A stretch of 64,000 bases of DNA from contig DASRKB010000033.1 in assembly GCA_035649175.1 (NCBI GenBank), positions 25,949 through 89,948 of the forward strand, written 5' to 3'. Positions 7,911 through 15,973 of this stretch are shown here, piece by piece; the first letter of the stretch is position 1, and each line of letters opens with the position of its first letter. The notes under the pieces are model-generated. The model ran no database searches, had not been told where the DNA came from, and saw only the letters and a list, made by a program, of their open reading frames with translations. The translations under genes were made by a program, and so were the position numbers. This DNA comes from SCGC-AG-212-J23 sp035649175. Its GTDB lineage: Bacteria; Pseudomonadota; Gammaproteobacteria; Burkholderiales; SG8-39.

Positions 7911-9740
7911 CTAGGTCAGTACTTCACCGATATCGCGGGCGACGAGCCGCTCCTCGCGGTCGTCGTACATCGATTCCACCAGGTCGCGGAAGCGCTCCAG
8001 CATCAGCGTGCGCTTGACCTTCCGTGTCGGGGTGACCGGCTCCCCCTCGTCTTCCGGGTCCAGCGCCTTGGGCAGAATGCGGAAGCTTTTCACCTGCTCC
8101 ACTCGGGCGAGCGACGCGTTGGCCTTGGCGATCTCCGCCTCGACGAGCCTGCGCACCTCCGCGTGCTCTGCGAGGCTCGTAAAGCCGGTGTACGAGATGT
8201 CGCGGTTGCGCGCCCAGTCGGCGACGGCCTCGTAGTCGATCTCCACGAGCGCCGTCACGTACTTGCGGCCGTGGCCGATCACCATCGCCTCGGCGACGTA
8301 CGGGCTGCAGCGCACCAGGTTCTCGATGTACGCGGGCGACAAGGTCTTGCCGCCGGCCGTGACGATGAAGTCCCGTGCCCGGTCCACGAGGCGCAGCACG
8401 CCATCCCTGATTTCCCCGATGTCGCCAGTGCGCAGCCACCCGTCCTCGCCTTTCACCTCACGCGTCGCTTCCGGGTGATTCAGGTACTCCGCGAATACGT
8501 GCGAACCCCGCACCAAGATCTCACCGGCTTCGCTAAGCTTGAGCTCCCACCCAGGCGCGACCGTGCCGACGTTCCCGGGGCGAGGAAACGGCCCACGCTG
8601 CCCGGAGATGATGGCACCCGCCTCCTCGGTTTGCCCGTAGATCTCCAGCAGGTTCACGCCCCAGATCTGCCACAACGCCGCCGTCTCGGGCGGTAGCGGG
8701 GCGCCCCCGGAAATCGCCAGCTCGACCTTGTCGAGGCCGAGCTGCTCGAGCAGGGGTTTGAAGACGCAGAGGCGCGCCAGGCCGTACAGGAGGTCGTTTG
8801 CGGACGATCCTTGCCATCGAGCCTTGGCATGCGCGCGGCCGACCTTCATCGCCAAGCCGTAGGCGGCGCGCTTGAGCGGCGTGGTGTTCCCGATGCGGAT
8901 CAGAACCTGCGAAGCGAACTTTTGCATGTAGCGCGGCACGGTGACGAGCACCGTGGGCGCCACCTCGTAGAGGGTGCGCGGCAGGTCCTCGACATCCTCG
9001 CCGAAGTGCGGCGTGGGCCCGCCGAGCAGCGGCAGCGTGATTCCCATGTCGCGGCCGAGGATGTGGCAGAGCGGCAGGTAAATCACGGTGCGCTGCCCGT
9101 GCTTCGCGAGCTCAGGATAGTGCTCGATCATGTTCTTGGCCGCGGCGACGTGCGTCGCGTGCGTGACGACGGCGCCTTTCGGATTTCCCGTCGTGCCCGA
9201 GGTATAGACGATGAACGCGGCGGCCTCGGGCTTGATGCCTTCGCAAAGCTGGTCGAGCGACGGATCGCCTTGGCGCGCCATCAATTCTTCAAAAGTGGTA
9301 AACCGCGAGCGGTCGTAAGCGAACATGGCGGAGTCGTCGATGACCACGATGCGCCGCAGCCCGGGAAGCCGCTCGAGCAGAGGCAACAGCTTGTCGACGT
9401 ACTCCTGGTCCTCAGCCACGAAGAATGAGGCGTTGGCGTCGCGCAGCTGGTACTCGAGCTCCGCGGCAGACGCCGTCGGATAGATGCCGAAGCTCACGCC
9501 GCCCGCCGCCTGGACGCCGAGGTCGGCGATGACCCACTCCTCGCGGGCATCGCCCATGATGCCGACGCGCTCGCCCGCCTGCAGGCCAAGCCGGCGGAAG
9601 CCCGCGGCGCAGCGCGCCACGTTCTCGCCGTGCTTGCGCCACGAGACCTCGCGGTAGAGGCCCAGGCGCTTGGCGCGGTACGCCAGGCCTCCAGGGTCTC
9701 TGCGCGCCAGGGCGGCCAGGAGGTGCAGAGCGCTCTTCAA
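7911..9740 (-). CDS. AMP-forming acyl-CoA synthetase (long-chain/FAA1-like)
   Basis: Activates a carboxylic acid to its CoA thioester with ATP. About 609 residues with the ANL-superfamily motifs: phosphate loop 'YTSGTTGNPKG', 'EIYGQTEEAG', 'GWLRTGDIG' and 'RARDFIVTAGGKTLSP'. Overall it resembles the COG1022 (FAA1-like) branch more than the short aromatic ligases. The start is taken as TTG at 9740, overlapping the tetR stop by four bases (TTGA); the frame is open 87 bases further up but there it would lie inside tetR. Its place between tetR and two importers suggests that it activates the imported acid. Substrate unknown. Confidence 0.85.
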   Translation of the reverse strand: MKSALHLLAALARRDPGGLAYRAKRLGLYREVSWRKHGENVARCAAGFRRLGLQAGERVGIMGDAREEWVIADLGVQAAGGVSFGIYPTASAAELEYQLRDANASFFVAEDQEYVDKLLPLLERLPGLRRIVVIDDSAMFAYDRSRFTTFEELMARQGDPSLDQLCEGIKPEAAAFIVYTSGTTGNPKGAVVTHATHVAAAKNMIEHYPELAKHGQRTVIYLPLCHILGRDMGITLPLLGGPTPHFGEDVEDLPRTLYEVAPTVLVTVPRYMQKFASQVLIRIGNTTPLKRAAYGLAMKVGRAHAKARWQGSSANDLLYGLARLCVFKPLLEQLGLDKVELAISGGAPLPPETAALWQIWGVNLLEIYGQTEEAGAIISGQRGPFPRPGNVGTVAPGWELKLSEAGEILVRGSHVFAEYLNHPEATREVKGEDGWLRTGDIGEIRDGVLRLVDRARDFIVTAGGKTLSPAYIENLVRCSPYVAEAMVIGHGRKYVTALVEIDYEAVADWARNRDISYTGFTSLAEHAEVRRLVEAEIAKANASLARVEQVKSFRILPKALDPEDEGEPVTPTRKVKRTLMLERFRDLVESMYDDREERLVARDIGEVLT

Positions 9741-10342
9741 TGCCGGACCCCTAGCGCGCGCACGAGAAGGTCGATGTAAGCGCGAAGCATGCGCTCGGGC
9801 GTCACGTCCGCTTCCCTGCCGTACCATGCCGCAGCCGAATTGCCGAGGCCGAGCAGCGCTAGCGTGGTCATGCGAGCGTCGAGATCCGACCGGAACTCGC
9901 CCGAGCGAATGCCTTGCTCGACGATGCGCTGAATGGCGCGCTCGTACCGGAGCTCGAGCGCCCGGATACGCCGGCGTGCCGGCCCGGGCAGGAAACGCCG
10001 CTCGCGCAGGAAGACGAGCGTGAAATCGAGTCGCTCGGGTGCAGCGTGGTGAAGCAGGACCTGCGCGACCTTTTCCGACGAGGTCGCGTCGCTACGTGCA
10101 ATCTGGAGAAGGCGCTCGACGTAGGCCTCGTGTCCCTCGCGGCAGACGGCTTCGAGCGCGGCCTCCTTGGAATCGAAGTAGTAATAGAGGCTCGCCTGCC
10201 GGATGCCCAGAACGTCGGCGATATCCTGAGTGGAGGCGCCGTGGTAGCCCCGCTTGGCGAACACCTTGGCGGCTGCGCCGATGACCTCCGATAGCCGGCG
10301 TCGCACGCCGGCAGCACCGCGCGGTTCGGCCAGCGCCTTCAC
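9737..10342 (-). CDS. TetR/AcrR-family transcriptional regulator
   Basis: Repressor-type regulator of about 201 residues. The N-terminal DNA-binding domain holds the helix-turn-helix 'TQDIADVLGIRQASLYYYF', typical of TetR proteins; the C-terminal half is the ligand-binding helical domain. The GTG at 10342 is chosen because a GGAGGAGG site lies just upstream; the open frame continues far upstream but antisense to the next gene. It is the first gene of the minus-strand operon and faces the MetE-like gene across a 63-base gap that contains an inverted repeat, so it probably controls both directions. The effector may be an acyl-CoA made by the next gene's product (inference). Confidence 0.88.
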   Translation of the reverse strand: MKALAEPRGAAGVRRRLSEVIGAAAKVFAKRGYHGASTQDIADVLGIRQASLYYYFDSKEAALEAVCREGHEAYVERLLQIARSDATSSEKVAQVLLHHAAPERLDFTLVFLRERRFLPGPARRRIRALELRYERAIQRIVEQGIRSGEFRSDLDARMTTLALLGLGNSAAAWYGREADVTPERMLRAYIDLLVRALGVRH

Positions 10343-10372
10343 GAAACCTCCTCCAGTTCCAAGGCCACTCGA

Positions 10373-10390
10373 TTCTATAGCACAATAGAA
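10373..10390. promoter_or_regulatory. Candidate TetR operator (inverted repeat)
   Basis: The sequence TTCTAT-AGCACA-ATAGAA is a perfect 6-base inverted repeat with a 6-base spacer, midway between the divergent tetR (start 10342) and the MetE-like gene (start 10406). On the minus strand it contains TAGAAT, a good -10 hexamer for tetR. Position and symmetry fit an operator that controls both arms. Binding is inferred, not shown. Confidence 0.55.
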
Positions 10391-10405
10391 AAGAGGAGAT
10401 ACCCG

Positions 10406-11476
10406 ATGATTCCACCGTTCCGTGCCGACCATATCGGCAGCCTTTTGCGGCCGAAGAGATTGCGCGAGGCCTTCCGCGCGCATGCGGAGAAACGCATTCC
10501 GGAGCAGGACTTCCGCGCTGCACAAGACGAGGCGATCCGAGCGGTGGTCGGGCTGCAGCGTGATTGCGGTCTGAAGGTGATCACCGATGGCGAGTTCCGC
10601 CGCATCTCGTACTGGGAAAAGTTCGTGCGCCTGACGAAAGGCCTGGAGGTCCGGGATGCCTTCCTGACTTTCCACGATGCCGAAGGGCACGAGAAGAGCT
10701 TCACCGCGCCCTACGTCAGCGGCAAGGTCGGTCGCGACGAGCCCATTACGCTCGACGAATGGGGATTCGGAAACACGAAGATCACGATGCCGGCACCCTC
10801 GACCATGCATTTCTACCGCTTTACCGACTGGGGCAGCGCCTACAAGAGCGCCGAGGAGTTCTTCCGCGACCTTGGACGCGTGTATCAGCAGGAGATCGCC
10901 GACCTGGCGAAGGCAGGCTGTCGTTACGTCCAGCTGGACGAGGTCGCCGTGGCGATCCTCTGCGACCCGGCGGCGCGCGAAAAGGTCAAGGCGGCCGGCG
11001 AGGACCCGGACCGGCTGGTCGACCTCTACATCGGCGCGATCAACGAAGCGGTAAAGAACCGTCCCGCCGGGGTTACGGTCGGCGTGCACGTCTGCCGGGG
11101 CAATTACAAAGGCATGTACCTCTCCGAGGGCGGCTACGATTCCGTCGCCGAGCGCTTCTTCGGCCGGACGAAGGTCAACCATTTCCTGCTCGAGTTCGAC
11201 ACGCCGCGCGCCGGCGGCTTTGCGCCGCTGCGCCACGTGCCGAAGGACAAGGGCGTGGTTCTCGGGCTGGTGAGCTCGAAGACGCCGGTGCTCGAGAAAA
11301 TGGATGTCTTGAGGAAAAGAGCCGAAGAAGCGGCGCAATACATCGACGCTTCGCGACTCGCCATCGGCCCGCAATGCGGCTTCGCCAGCACCATGGGTGG
11401 CAACCCGGTGACCGAAGCCGACGAGCGCGCCAAGCTCCGGCTCTGTGTCGATGCCGCCAGCAAGATCTGGGGCTGA
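10406..11476 (+). CDS. MetE C-terminal-like zinc methyl/thiol-transferase family protein (copy 1)
   Basis: A 356-residue stand-alone version of the catalytic barrel of cobalamin-independent methionine synthase (COG0620; the superfamily that also holds core-MetE and epoxyalkane:CoM transferase). The zinc ligands of MetE are present as His228-x-Cys230 ('VHVCRGNYKG'), Glu263 ('LEFDTP') and Cys324 ('GPQCGF'). The N-terminal half of true MetE is absent, as in those relatives. A site resembling GAGGAG precedes the ATG. It is first of three related proteins (others at 13146 and 14165) and is closer to the third. The reaction is unknown: transfer to or from a thiol is expected from the zinc site, but methionine synthesis is only one option. 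Confidence 0.8.
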   Translation: MIPPFRADHIGSLLRPKRLREAFRAHAEKRIPEQDFRAAQDEAIRAVVGLQRDCGLKVITDGEFRRISYWEKFVRLTKGLEVRDAFLTFHDAEGHEKSFTAPYVSGKVGRDEPITLDEWGFGNTKITMPAPSTMHFYRFTDWGSAYKSAEEFFRDLGRVYQQEIADLAKAGCRYVQLDEVAVAILCDPAAREKVKAAGEDPDRLVDLYIGAINEAVKNRPAGVTVGVHVCRGNYKGMYLSEGGYDSVAERFFGRTKVNHFLLEFDTPRAGGFAPLRHVPKDKGVVLGLVSSKTPVLEKMDVLRKRAEEAAQYIDASRLAIGPQCGFASTMGGNPVTEADERAKLRLCVDAASKIWG

Positions 11477-12038
11477 GAAGAAGCGCTGCGCCTGGGCGCG
11501 CAATCCGTTCGCGGTCGCCTACCACGACCGCGAATGGGGCGTGCCGGCGCGCGACGATCGCAAGCTCTTCGAGCTCCTGATCCTCGAAGGCGCGCAGGCG
11601 GGCCTATCCTGGGACACGATCCTCGCCAAGCGGGAAAACTACCGCCGCGCCTTCGACAGGTTCGATCCGCGCAAGGTCGCGCGTTACGGCGCGGCGAAGA
11701 AACGGCGGCTGCTTGCCGATGCCGGCATCGTGCGCAACCGGGCGAAGATCGACGCGGCAGTGACAAACGCGCGCGCTTTCCTGGACGTGCAGAAGGAGTT
11801 TGGAACCTTCTCCAGGTATGTATGGGGCTTCACCGGCGGCAAGCCCCTGCAGGGGCGCCGCCGTGCGCTCAAGGACATCCCGGCCTCGAGCCGCGAGTCG
11901 GACGCGCTCTCCAAGGACCTCAAGCGCCGCGGGTTCAAGTTCGTCGGCACCACGATCATGTACGCCTTCATGCAGGCGGTGGGCATGGTGAACGACCACA
12001 CCCGGGATTGCTTCCGCCACAGGGCGCTAGCACGATAA
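11451..12038 (+). CDS. tag: DNA-3-methyladenine glycosylase I
   Basis: Base-excision repair enzyme that removes 3-methyladenine from DNA. About 195 residues with the Tag hallmarks: zinc ligands Cys13 ('KKRC'), His25 ('AYHDREWG') and the pair in 'NDHTRDC', plus 'EGAQAGLSW' and 'GFKFVGTTIMYAFMQA' which form the base pocket. ATG 11451 (or GTG 11445) starts inside the last codons of the MetE-like gene, about a 26-base overlap; there is no later start before the conserved KRC. A methyl-lesion repair gene inside a set of methyltransferase-like genes is an unusual neighbourhood. Confidence 0.93.
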   Translation: MPPARSGAEKKRCAWARNPFAVAYHDREWGVPARDDRKLFELLILEGAQAGLSWDTILAKRENYRRAFDRFDPRKVARYGAAKKRRLLADAGIVRNRAKIDAAVTNARAFLDVQKEFGTFSRYVWGFTGGKPLQGRRRALKDIPASSRESDALSKDLKRRGFKFVGTTIMYAFMQAVGMVNDHTRDCFRHRALAR

Positions 12039-12042
12039 GCAG

Positions 12043-13143
12043 GTGAAGATCCTCGTCGCAGGCGCCGGGCCGGCCGGCTTGTACTTCTCTTTTCTGATCA
12101 AGAGAAGAAACCCCTCATGGGACGTGCGGGTCGCCGAGCAGAACGCCGCCGGCTCCACCTTCGGCTTCGGCGTGGTGTTCTCCGACCGGGCGCTGGAATT
12201 CCTGCGCGCCGACGACCCCCAGACTTACGACCTCATCACACCGGCGATGGAGAGCTGGAGCGACATCACCGTCGTGCACCGCGGCACGCCGGTGGTCATC
12301 GACGGCATCGGCTTCGCCGCGATCGGCCGGCTGCGCCTTCTCGAGCTCCTGCGCCAGCGTGCAGGCAGCGTCGGAATCGTGCCGGAGTACAACAAGCCCA
12401 TCGATGATTCCTTCTCCCTCGATGATTTCGATCTGGTCGTCGCGGCCGATGGCGTCAATTCCTTCGTGCGCCGGTGCGGGGATTTCGGCACCAGCGTCGA
12501 GCACCTCACGAACAAGTTCGCCTGGTACGGCACGCCGAGGATCTTTCACACGCTGACGCAGACGTTCGTCGAGAGCGAGCACGGCACCTTCAACGCGCAC
12601 CACTACCGGCACTCCCCGCGCATGAGCACCTTCGTCGTCGAGTGCGACGCCGCAACATGGGAGAAGGCGGGTTTTGCCCGGAAGAATGAAGACGAAACCA
12701 ACAGGACGCTGGAAGGCGTGTTTGCTCCCGTTCTCGCCGGCCATCGTCTGGTCTCGAACAAGTCGGTGTGGCGGAACTTTCCCAACCTGCGCAACGAGCG
12801 CTGGTCGGTCGGCAACATGGTGCTGATCGGCGACGCGCAGAGGACGGCGCACTTCTCAATCGGCTCCGGGACGCGCCTCGCGATGGAGGACGCCATCGCG
12901 CTCGACAAGGCGCTGGCCGAGGCGGGCTCGGTGCCCGAGGCCCTCGCCGCGTTCGAAACGGTGCGCCGGCCGATCGTCGAGAAGCTTGTGGCGGCGGCCG
13001 ATGCCAGCGGACAATGGTACGAGCGCTTCCCGGAGCACATGCCGCTTTCGCCGCGCGAGTTCGCGTGGAGCTACATCCAACGCAGCGGCCGCATCGATCC
13101 CGAGCGGCTCCGGAAGATCGCGCCGCGCTTCGTCGGAGGATAG
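12043..13143 (+). CDS. Stand-alone FAD-dependent aromatic hydroxylase, relative of anthraniloyl-CoA monooxygenase N-half
   Basis: Flavoprotein monooxygenase of 366 residues. The Rossmann fingerprint 'GAGPAGLYFS' lies at the N-terminus, 'LVVAADGVNS' (DG motif) near residue 135 and 'VLIGDAQRTAHFSIGSG' (GD motif, flavin ribityl contact) near residue 265. It is clearly paralogous to residues 1-370 of the fused enzyme at 22471: both share 'TFGFGVVFSD', 'WRNFPN' and 'AHFSIGSG.(R/K)LAMEDAIAL'. It lacks the old-yellow-enzyme half. The GTG start lies 4 bases after tag. Salicylyl-CoA or anthraniloyl-CoA-like substrates are suggested by the relationship, but the context with MetE-like genes points to something different. 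Confidence 0.82.
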   Translation: MKILVAGAGPAGLYFSFLIKRRNPSWDVRVAEQNAAGSTFGFGVVFSDRALEFLRADDPQTYDLITPAMESWSDITVVHRGTPVVIDGIGFAAIGRLRLLELLRQRAGSVGIVPEYNKPIDDSFSLDDFDLVVAADGVNSFVRRCGDFGTSVEHLTNKFAWYGTPRIFHTLTQTFVESEHGTFNAHHYRHSPRMSTFVVECDAATWEKAGFARKNEDETNRTLEGVFAPVLAGHRLVSNKSVWRNFPNLRNERWSVGNMVLIGDAQRTAHFSIGSGTRLAMEDAIALDKALAEAGSVPEALAAFETVRRPIVEKLVAAADASGQWYERFPEHMPLSPREFAWSYIQRSGRIDPERLRKIAPRFVGG

Positions 13144-13145
13144 AC

Positions 13146-14168
13146 ATGCTTTTTCCCACCACGCTCGTCGGCAGCTACCCCCAGCCCGAGTGGCTGATCG
13201 ACCGCAAGAAGCTCGCGGGGCGTTTCCCGCCGCGCGTGCGCGCCCGCGAACTCTGGCGCGTCGCGGAGCCCTATCTGCGCGAGGCCCAGGACGACGCCAC
13301 CGTGCTCGCCATCCAGGACCAGGAGGCGGCGGGCCTCGATATCATCACCGACGGCGAGATCCGGCGCGAGAGCTACTCCAACCGCTTCGCCACGGCGCTC
13401 GAGGGCGTCGACATCGACAATCCCGGCACCGCGCTCGACCGCTCCGGCCATCCCAATCCCGTGCCGCGCATCGTGGGGAAGATTCGCAGGAAACACCCGG
13501 TGGAGGTGGAGGACTTGCGCTTTCTGAAAAGGAATACTTCCCGGAAGACGAAGATCACGGTGCCCGGGCCATTCACGATGGCCCAGCAGGCGCAGAACGA
13601 CTTCTACAAAACCGAGGAAGAGGCAGCGATGGACTACGCCGCCGCGGTCAACGAGGAGATCCGTGACCTCTTCGCCGCGGGCGCGGACATCGTGCAGGTG
13701 GACGAGCCCTATATGCAGGCGCGGCCCGAGAAGGCGCGGCAATTCGGCTTGAAGGCTTTGAACAGAGCATTACAGGACATCACGGGCACTACCGCCGTGC
13801 ACATCTGCTTCGGCTATGCCGCGATCATCCACCAGCGGCCCTCGGGTTATTCGTTCCTGCCCGAGCTCGCCGGGTGCTCGTGCCGGCAGATCTCCATCGA
13901 GACGGCGCAGTCGGGCCTGGACACCTCGATCCTCGGGAAGCTGCCAGGCAAGAAGATCATGGTCGGCTGCATCGATCTCTCCGACACGACCGTGGAGACG
14001 CCGCAGAAGGTCAAGCAGAGGATAGAGAAGGCCTTGAAGTTCGTTCCGGCGGAGAACGTCATTCTCGCGCCCGACTGCGGCATGAAGTACCTGCCGCGCG
14101 AGGTCGCCTTCGGCAAGCTGCGGGCGATGGTCGAGGCTGCGAAGATGCTGCGGGCCGAGCACGGGTGA
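13146..14168 (+). CDS. MetE C-terminal-like zinc protein (copy 2, divergent)
   Basis: A 340-residue single-barrel relative of methionine synthase MetE. It starts 'LFPTTLVGSYPQP', a typical opening of this family, and has putative zinc ligands His219-x-Cys221 ('VHICFGYAAI'), Glu252 ('SIETAQSG') and Cys311 ('APDCGMKYLP'). This copy differs clearly from copies 1 and 3 in the region between residues 70 and 130 and in its 'PDCG' ending, the form usual in genuine methionine synthases. The end of the preceding gene supplies a GGAGGA ribosome-binding site. Co-occurrence with two further copies and a hydroxylase suggests that the proteins act in one pathway. Confidence 0.8.
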   Translation: MLFPTTLVGSYPQPEWLIDRKKLAGRFPPRVRARELWRVAEPYLREAQDDATVLAIQDQEAAGLDIITDGEIRRESYSNRFATALEGVDIDNPGTALDRSGHPNPVPRIVGKIRRKHPVEVEDLRFLKRNTSRKTKITVPGPFTMAQQAQNDFYKTEEEAAMDYAAAVNEEIRDLFAAGADIVQVDEPYMQARPEKARQFGLKALNRALQDITGTTAVHICFGYAAIIHQRPSGYSFLPELAGCSCRQISIETAQSGLDTSILGKLPGKKIMVGCIDLSDTTVETPQKVKQRIEKALKFVPAENVILAPDCGMKYLPREVAFGKLRAMVEAAKMLRAEHG

Positions 14169-15256
14169 AGCCGCCGTTCCGTGTCGAGCACGTCGGCAGC
14201 TTCATCCGGCCGCGGCGGCTGCTGGAAGCCGTTCGATCGAAGAAGCTTTCCGCGGAAGAGCTGAGAGCGGTCCAGGACGATGCGATCCGGGAGATCGTGG
14301 CGTTCCAGGAGTCGCTCGGCCTGCCGTCGATCACCGACGGGGAGTTCCGCCGGCGCAGCTGGTCGGCCGGGTTCATCGACGCGGTAGAGGGCTTCGGCCT
14401 GCGCGACGGTACGCTCGCCTTTCGCGACGAGACCGGCATCGTCGGCGTAGCGTCCTCCCCCTATGCGAAGACGCGGCTGCGGCGCAAGCGCCGCATCGTG
14501 GCGGACGACTTCCGGTTCCTGAAATCGGTGGTGAAGCGCGGCGTCCCGAAGGTAACGATCGCGGCGCCGGACGTGATGCACTACTTCCTCGGCCCGCAGG
14601 CGTTCGACCCTGAGGCGTACGGCGACCGCGAGCTCTACCTCGAGGACCTGGAAAGACTGTACCGGGAAGAAATCACGGATCTCGCCAACGAAGGCTGCAC
14701 CTACCTCCAGCTCGACGACACCGCGCTGCCCTGCAACTGCGACGCACGGGCGAGACAGGACGTGTCGGCGCGCGGCGAGGACGCGGACGAGCTGACGGAG
14801 CGCTACGTGCGGCTTTTCAACGAATGTGTTGCCACGCGCCCGCGGGACATGACCGTCGCGATCCACCTCTGCCGGGGAAATCTGAAGGGCGCGTGGATGG
14901 CCGATGGCGGCTACGAGCCGATTGCCGAGGCGCTCTTCGAGCGCCTCGACGCGCAGGTCTACTGCCTGGAATACGACACGGCACGCGCCGGAGACTTCGC
15001 GCCGCTGCGCTTCCTGCCGGAGGGCAAGCGCGTGATCCTCGGCCTCGTCAGCACCAAGACGCCCGCGCTGGAGGACAAGGACGCTCTGAAGAGAAGAATC
15101 GACGCCGCGGCGAGGCACGCGCCGCTGGACCGTCTGGGGATTGGACCGCAATGCGGCTTCTCAAGCGTGGGCGGCGGCAACCAGTCGCTCACGCCCGACG
15201 ATACGCGACGCAAGCTCGAGCGCGTGATGGAAGTGGCGCGCGAGGTCTGGGGATAA
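14165..15256 (+). CDS. MetE C-terminal-like zinc protein (copy 3)
   Basis: Third MetE-type barrel, 363 residues, closest to copy 1: both open with 'FR.(D/E)H(I/V)GS' and share 'ITDGEFRR', and the zinc site 'HLCRGNLKG' (His234, Cys236), Glu269 ('LEYDTARAG') and Cys330 ('GPQCGFSS') matches position for position. GTG 14165 overlaps the copy 2 stop by four bases (GTGA), so these two are likely translated in fixed ratio. The open frame extends upstream inside copy 2 but has no family sequence there. Copies 1 and 3 may be subunits or serve successive steps; nothing in the sequence decides this. Confidence 0.8.
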   Translation: MKPPFRVEHVGSFIRPRRLLEAVRSKKLSAEELRAVQDDAIREIVAFQESLGLPSITDGEFRRRSWSAGFIDAVEGFGLRDGTLAFRDETGIVGVASSPYAKTRLRRKRRIVADDFRFLKSVVKRGVPKVTIAAPDVMHYFLGPQAFDPEAYGDRELYLEDLERLYREEITDLANEGCTYLQLDDTALPCNCDARARQDVSARGEDADELTERYVRLFNECVATRPRDMTVAIHLCRGNLKGAWMADGGYEPIAEALFERLDAQVYCLEYDTARAGDFAPLRFLPEGKRVILGLVSTKTPALEDKDALKRRIDAAARHAPLDRLGIGPQCGFSSVGGGNQSLTPDDTRRKLERVMEVAREVWG

Positions 15257-15293
15257 TTCACGACTGAAGGGGCAGCATCGTAATGGAGAGAGC

Positions 15294-15971
15294 ATGAAGA
15301 AACACTTCGCAGCAAGCTTGGCCGCAAGCCTTGCGCTCACCGGGTGCATATCTGATCGCGGTTTTGGGCCCGACAACCGGCAGCTCACCGGGAAGGAAAG
15401 CGGCATCCTCATCGGCGCGGGGGTCGGGGCGGTGCTTGGCGCCGTGGCCTACGACAAGAACCGCAGCAAGGGCGCGCTGGTCGGCGCCATCGGCGGCGGG
15501 CTCGCCGGCGGCGTGGTCGGCACGTACATGGACAACCAGCGCCAGGATCTCGAGGAGAACCTGGCCGAGGAGATCCGCACCGGGCAGGCGCGCGTCGAGA
15601 AGCTCGCGGGGAACGTGGTGCGCGTGACCATGACCAGCCAGACTGCCTTCGAGATCGACTCGGCGCAGATCAAGCCGGGCTTCCACAGCACCATGGACAA
15701 GCTCGCCGACGTCGTGGTGCGCTACGGCAAGACCGCGCTCACCGTGGCGGGCCACACCGACAGCACCGGTACCGATGCCTACAACCAGAAGCTCTCGGAG
15801 CGCCGCGCGCTCTCGGTCGCGCAGTACCTCGAGTCGCGACGCGTGAACGGCATGCGCCTGGCGACCGTCGGGAAAGGCGAGACCCAGCCCGTCGCGAGCA
15901 ACGCCAGCGAGGCCGGGCGGCAGGCGAACCGCCGCGTCGAGATCTACGTCGAGCCGGTGGTGGAAGGCTAG
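15294..15971 (+). CDS. OmpA-family lipoprotein with glycine-zipper domain
   Basis: Outer-membrane lipoprotein of 225 residues. A signal peptide ends in the lipobox 'LTGC' (Cys18). Residues about 38-75 are a glycine-rich zipper ('GAGVGAVLGAVAYD', 'GAIGGGLAGGVVGTY'), and residues 110-225 form an OmpA C-terminal peptidoglycan-binding domain with 'TVAGHTDSTG' and 'RRALSVAQYL' and 'NRRVEIYV', including the Asp and Arg that grip diaminopimelate. A GGAGAGAG site precedes the ATG. It resembles YiaD/Pal-like proteins. It sits among metabolic genes 37 bases after the MetE-like trio and 2 bases before the dehydratase, and has no obvious functional link to them. Confidence 0.92.
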   Translation: MKKHFAASLAASLALTGCISDRGFGPDNRQLTGKESGILIGAGVGAVLGAVAYDKNRSKGALVGAIGGGLAGGVVGTYMDNQRQDLEENLAEEIRTGQARVEKLAGNVVRVTMTSQTAFEIDSAQIKPGFHSTMDKLADVVVRYGKTALTVAGHTDSTGTDAYNQKLSERRALSVAQYLESRRVNGMRLATVGKGETQPVASNASEAGRQANRRVEIYVEPVVEG

Positions 15972-15973
15972 CC

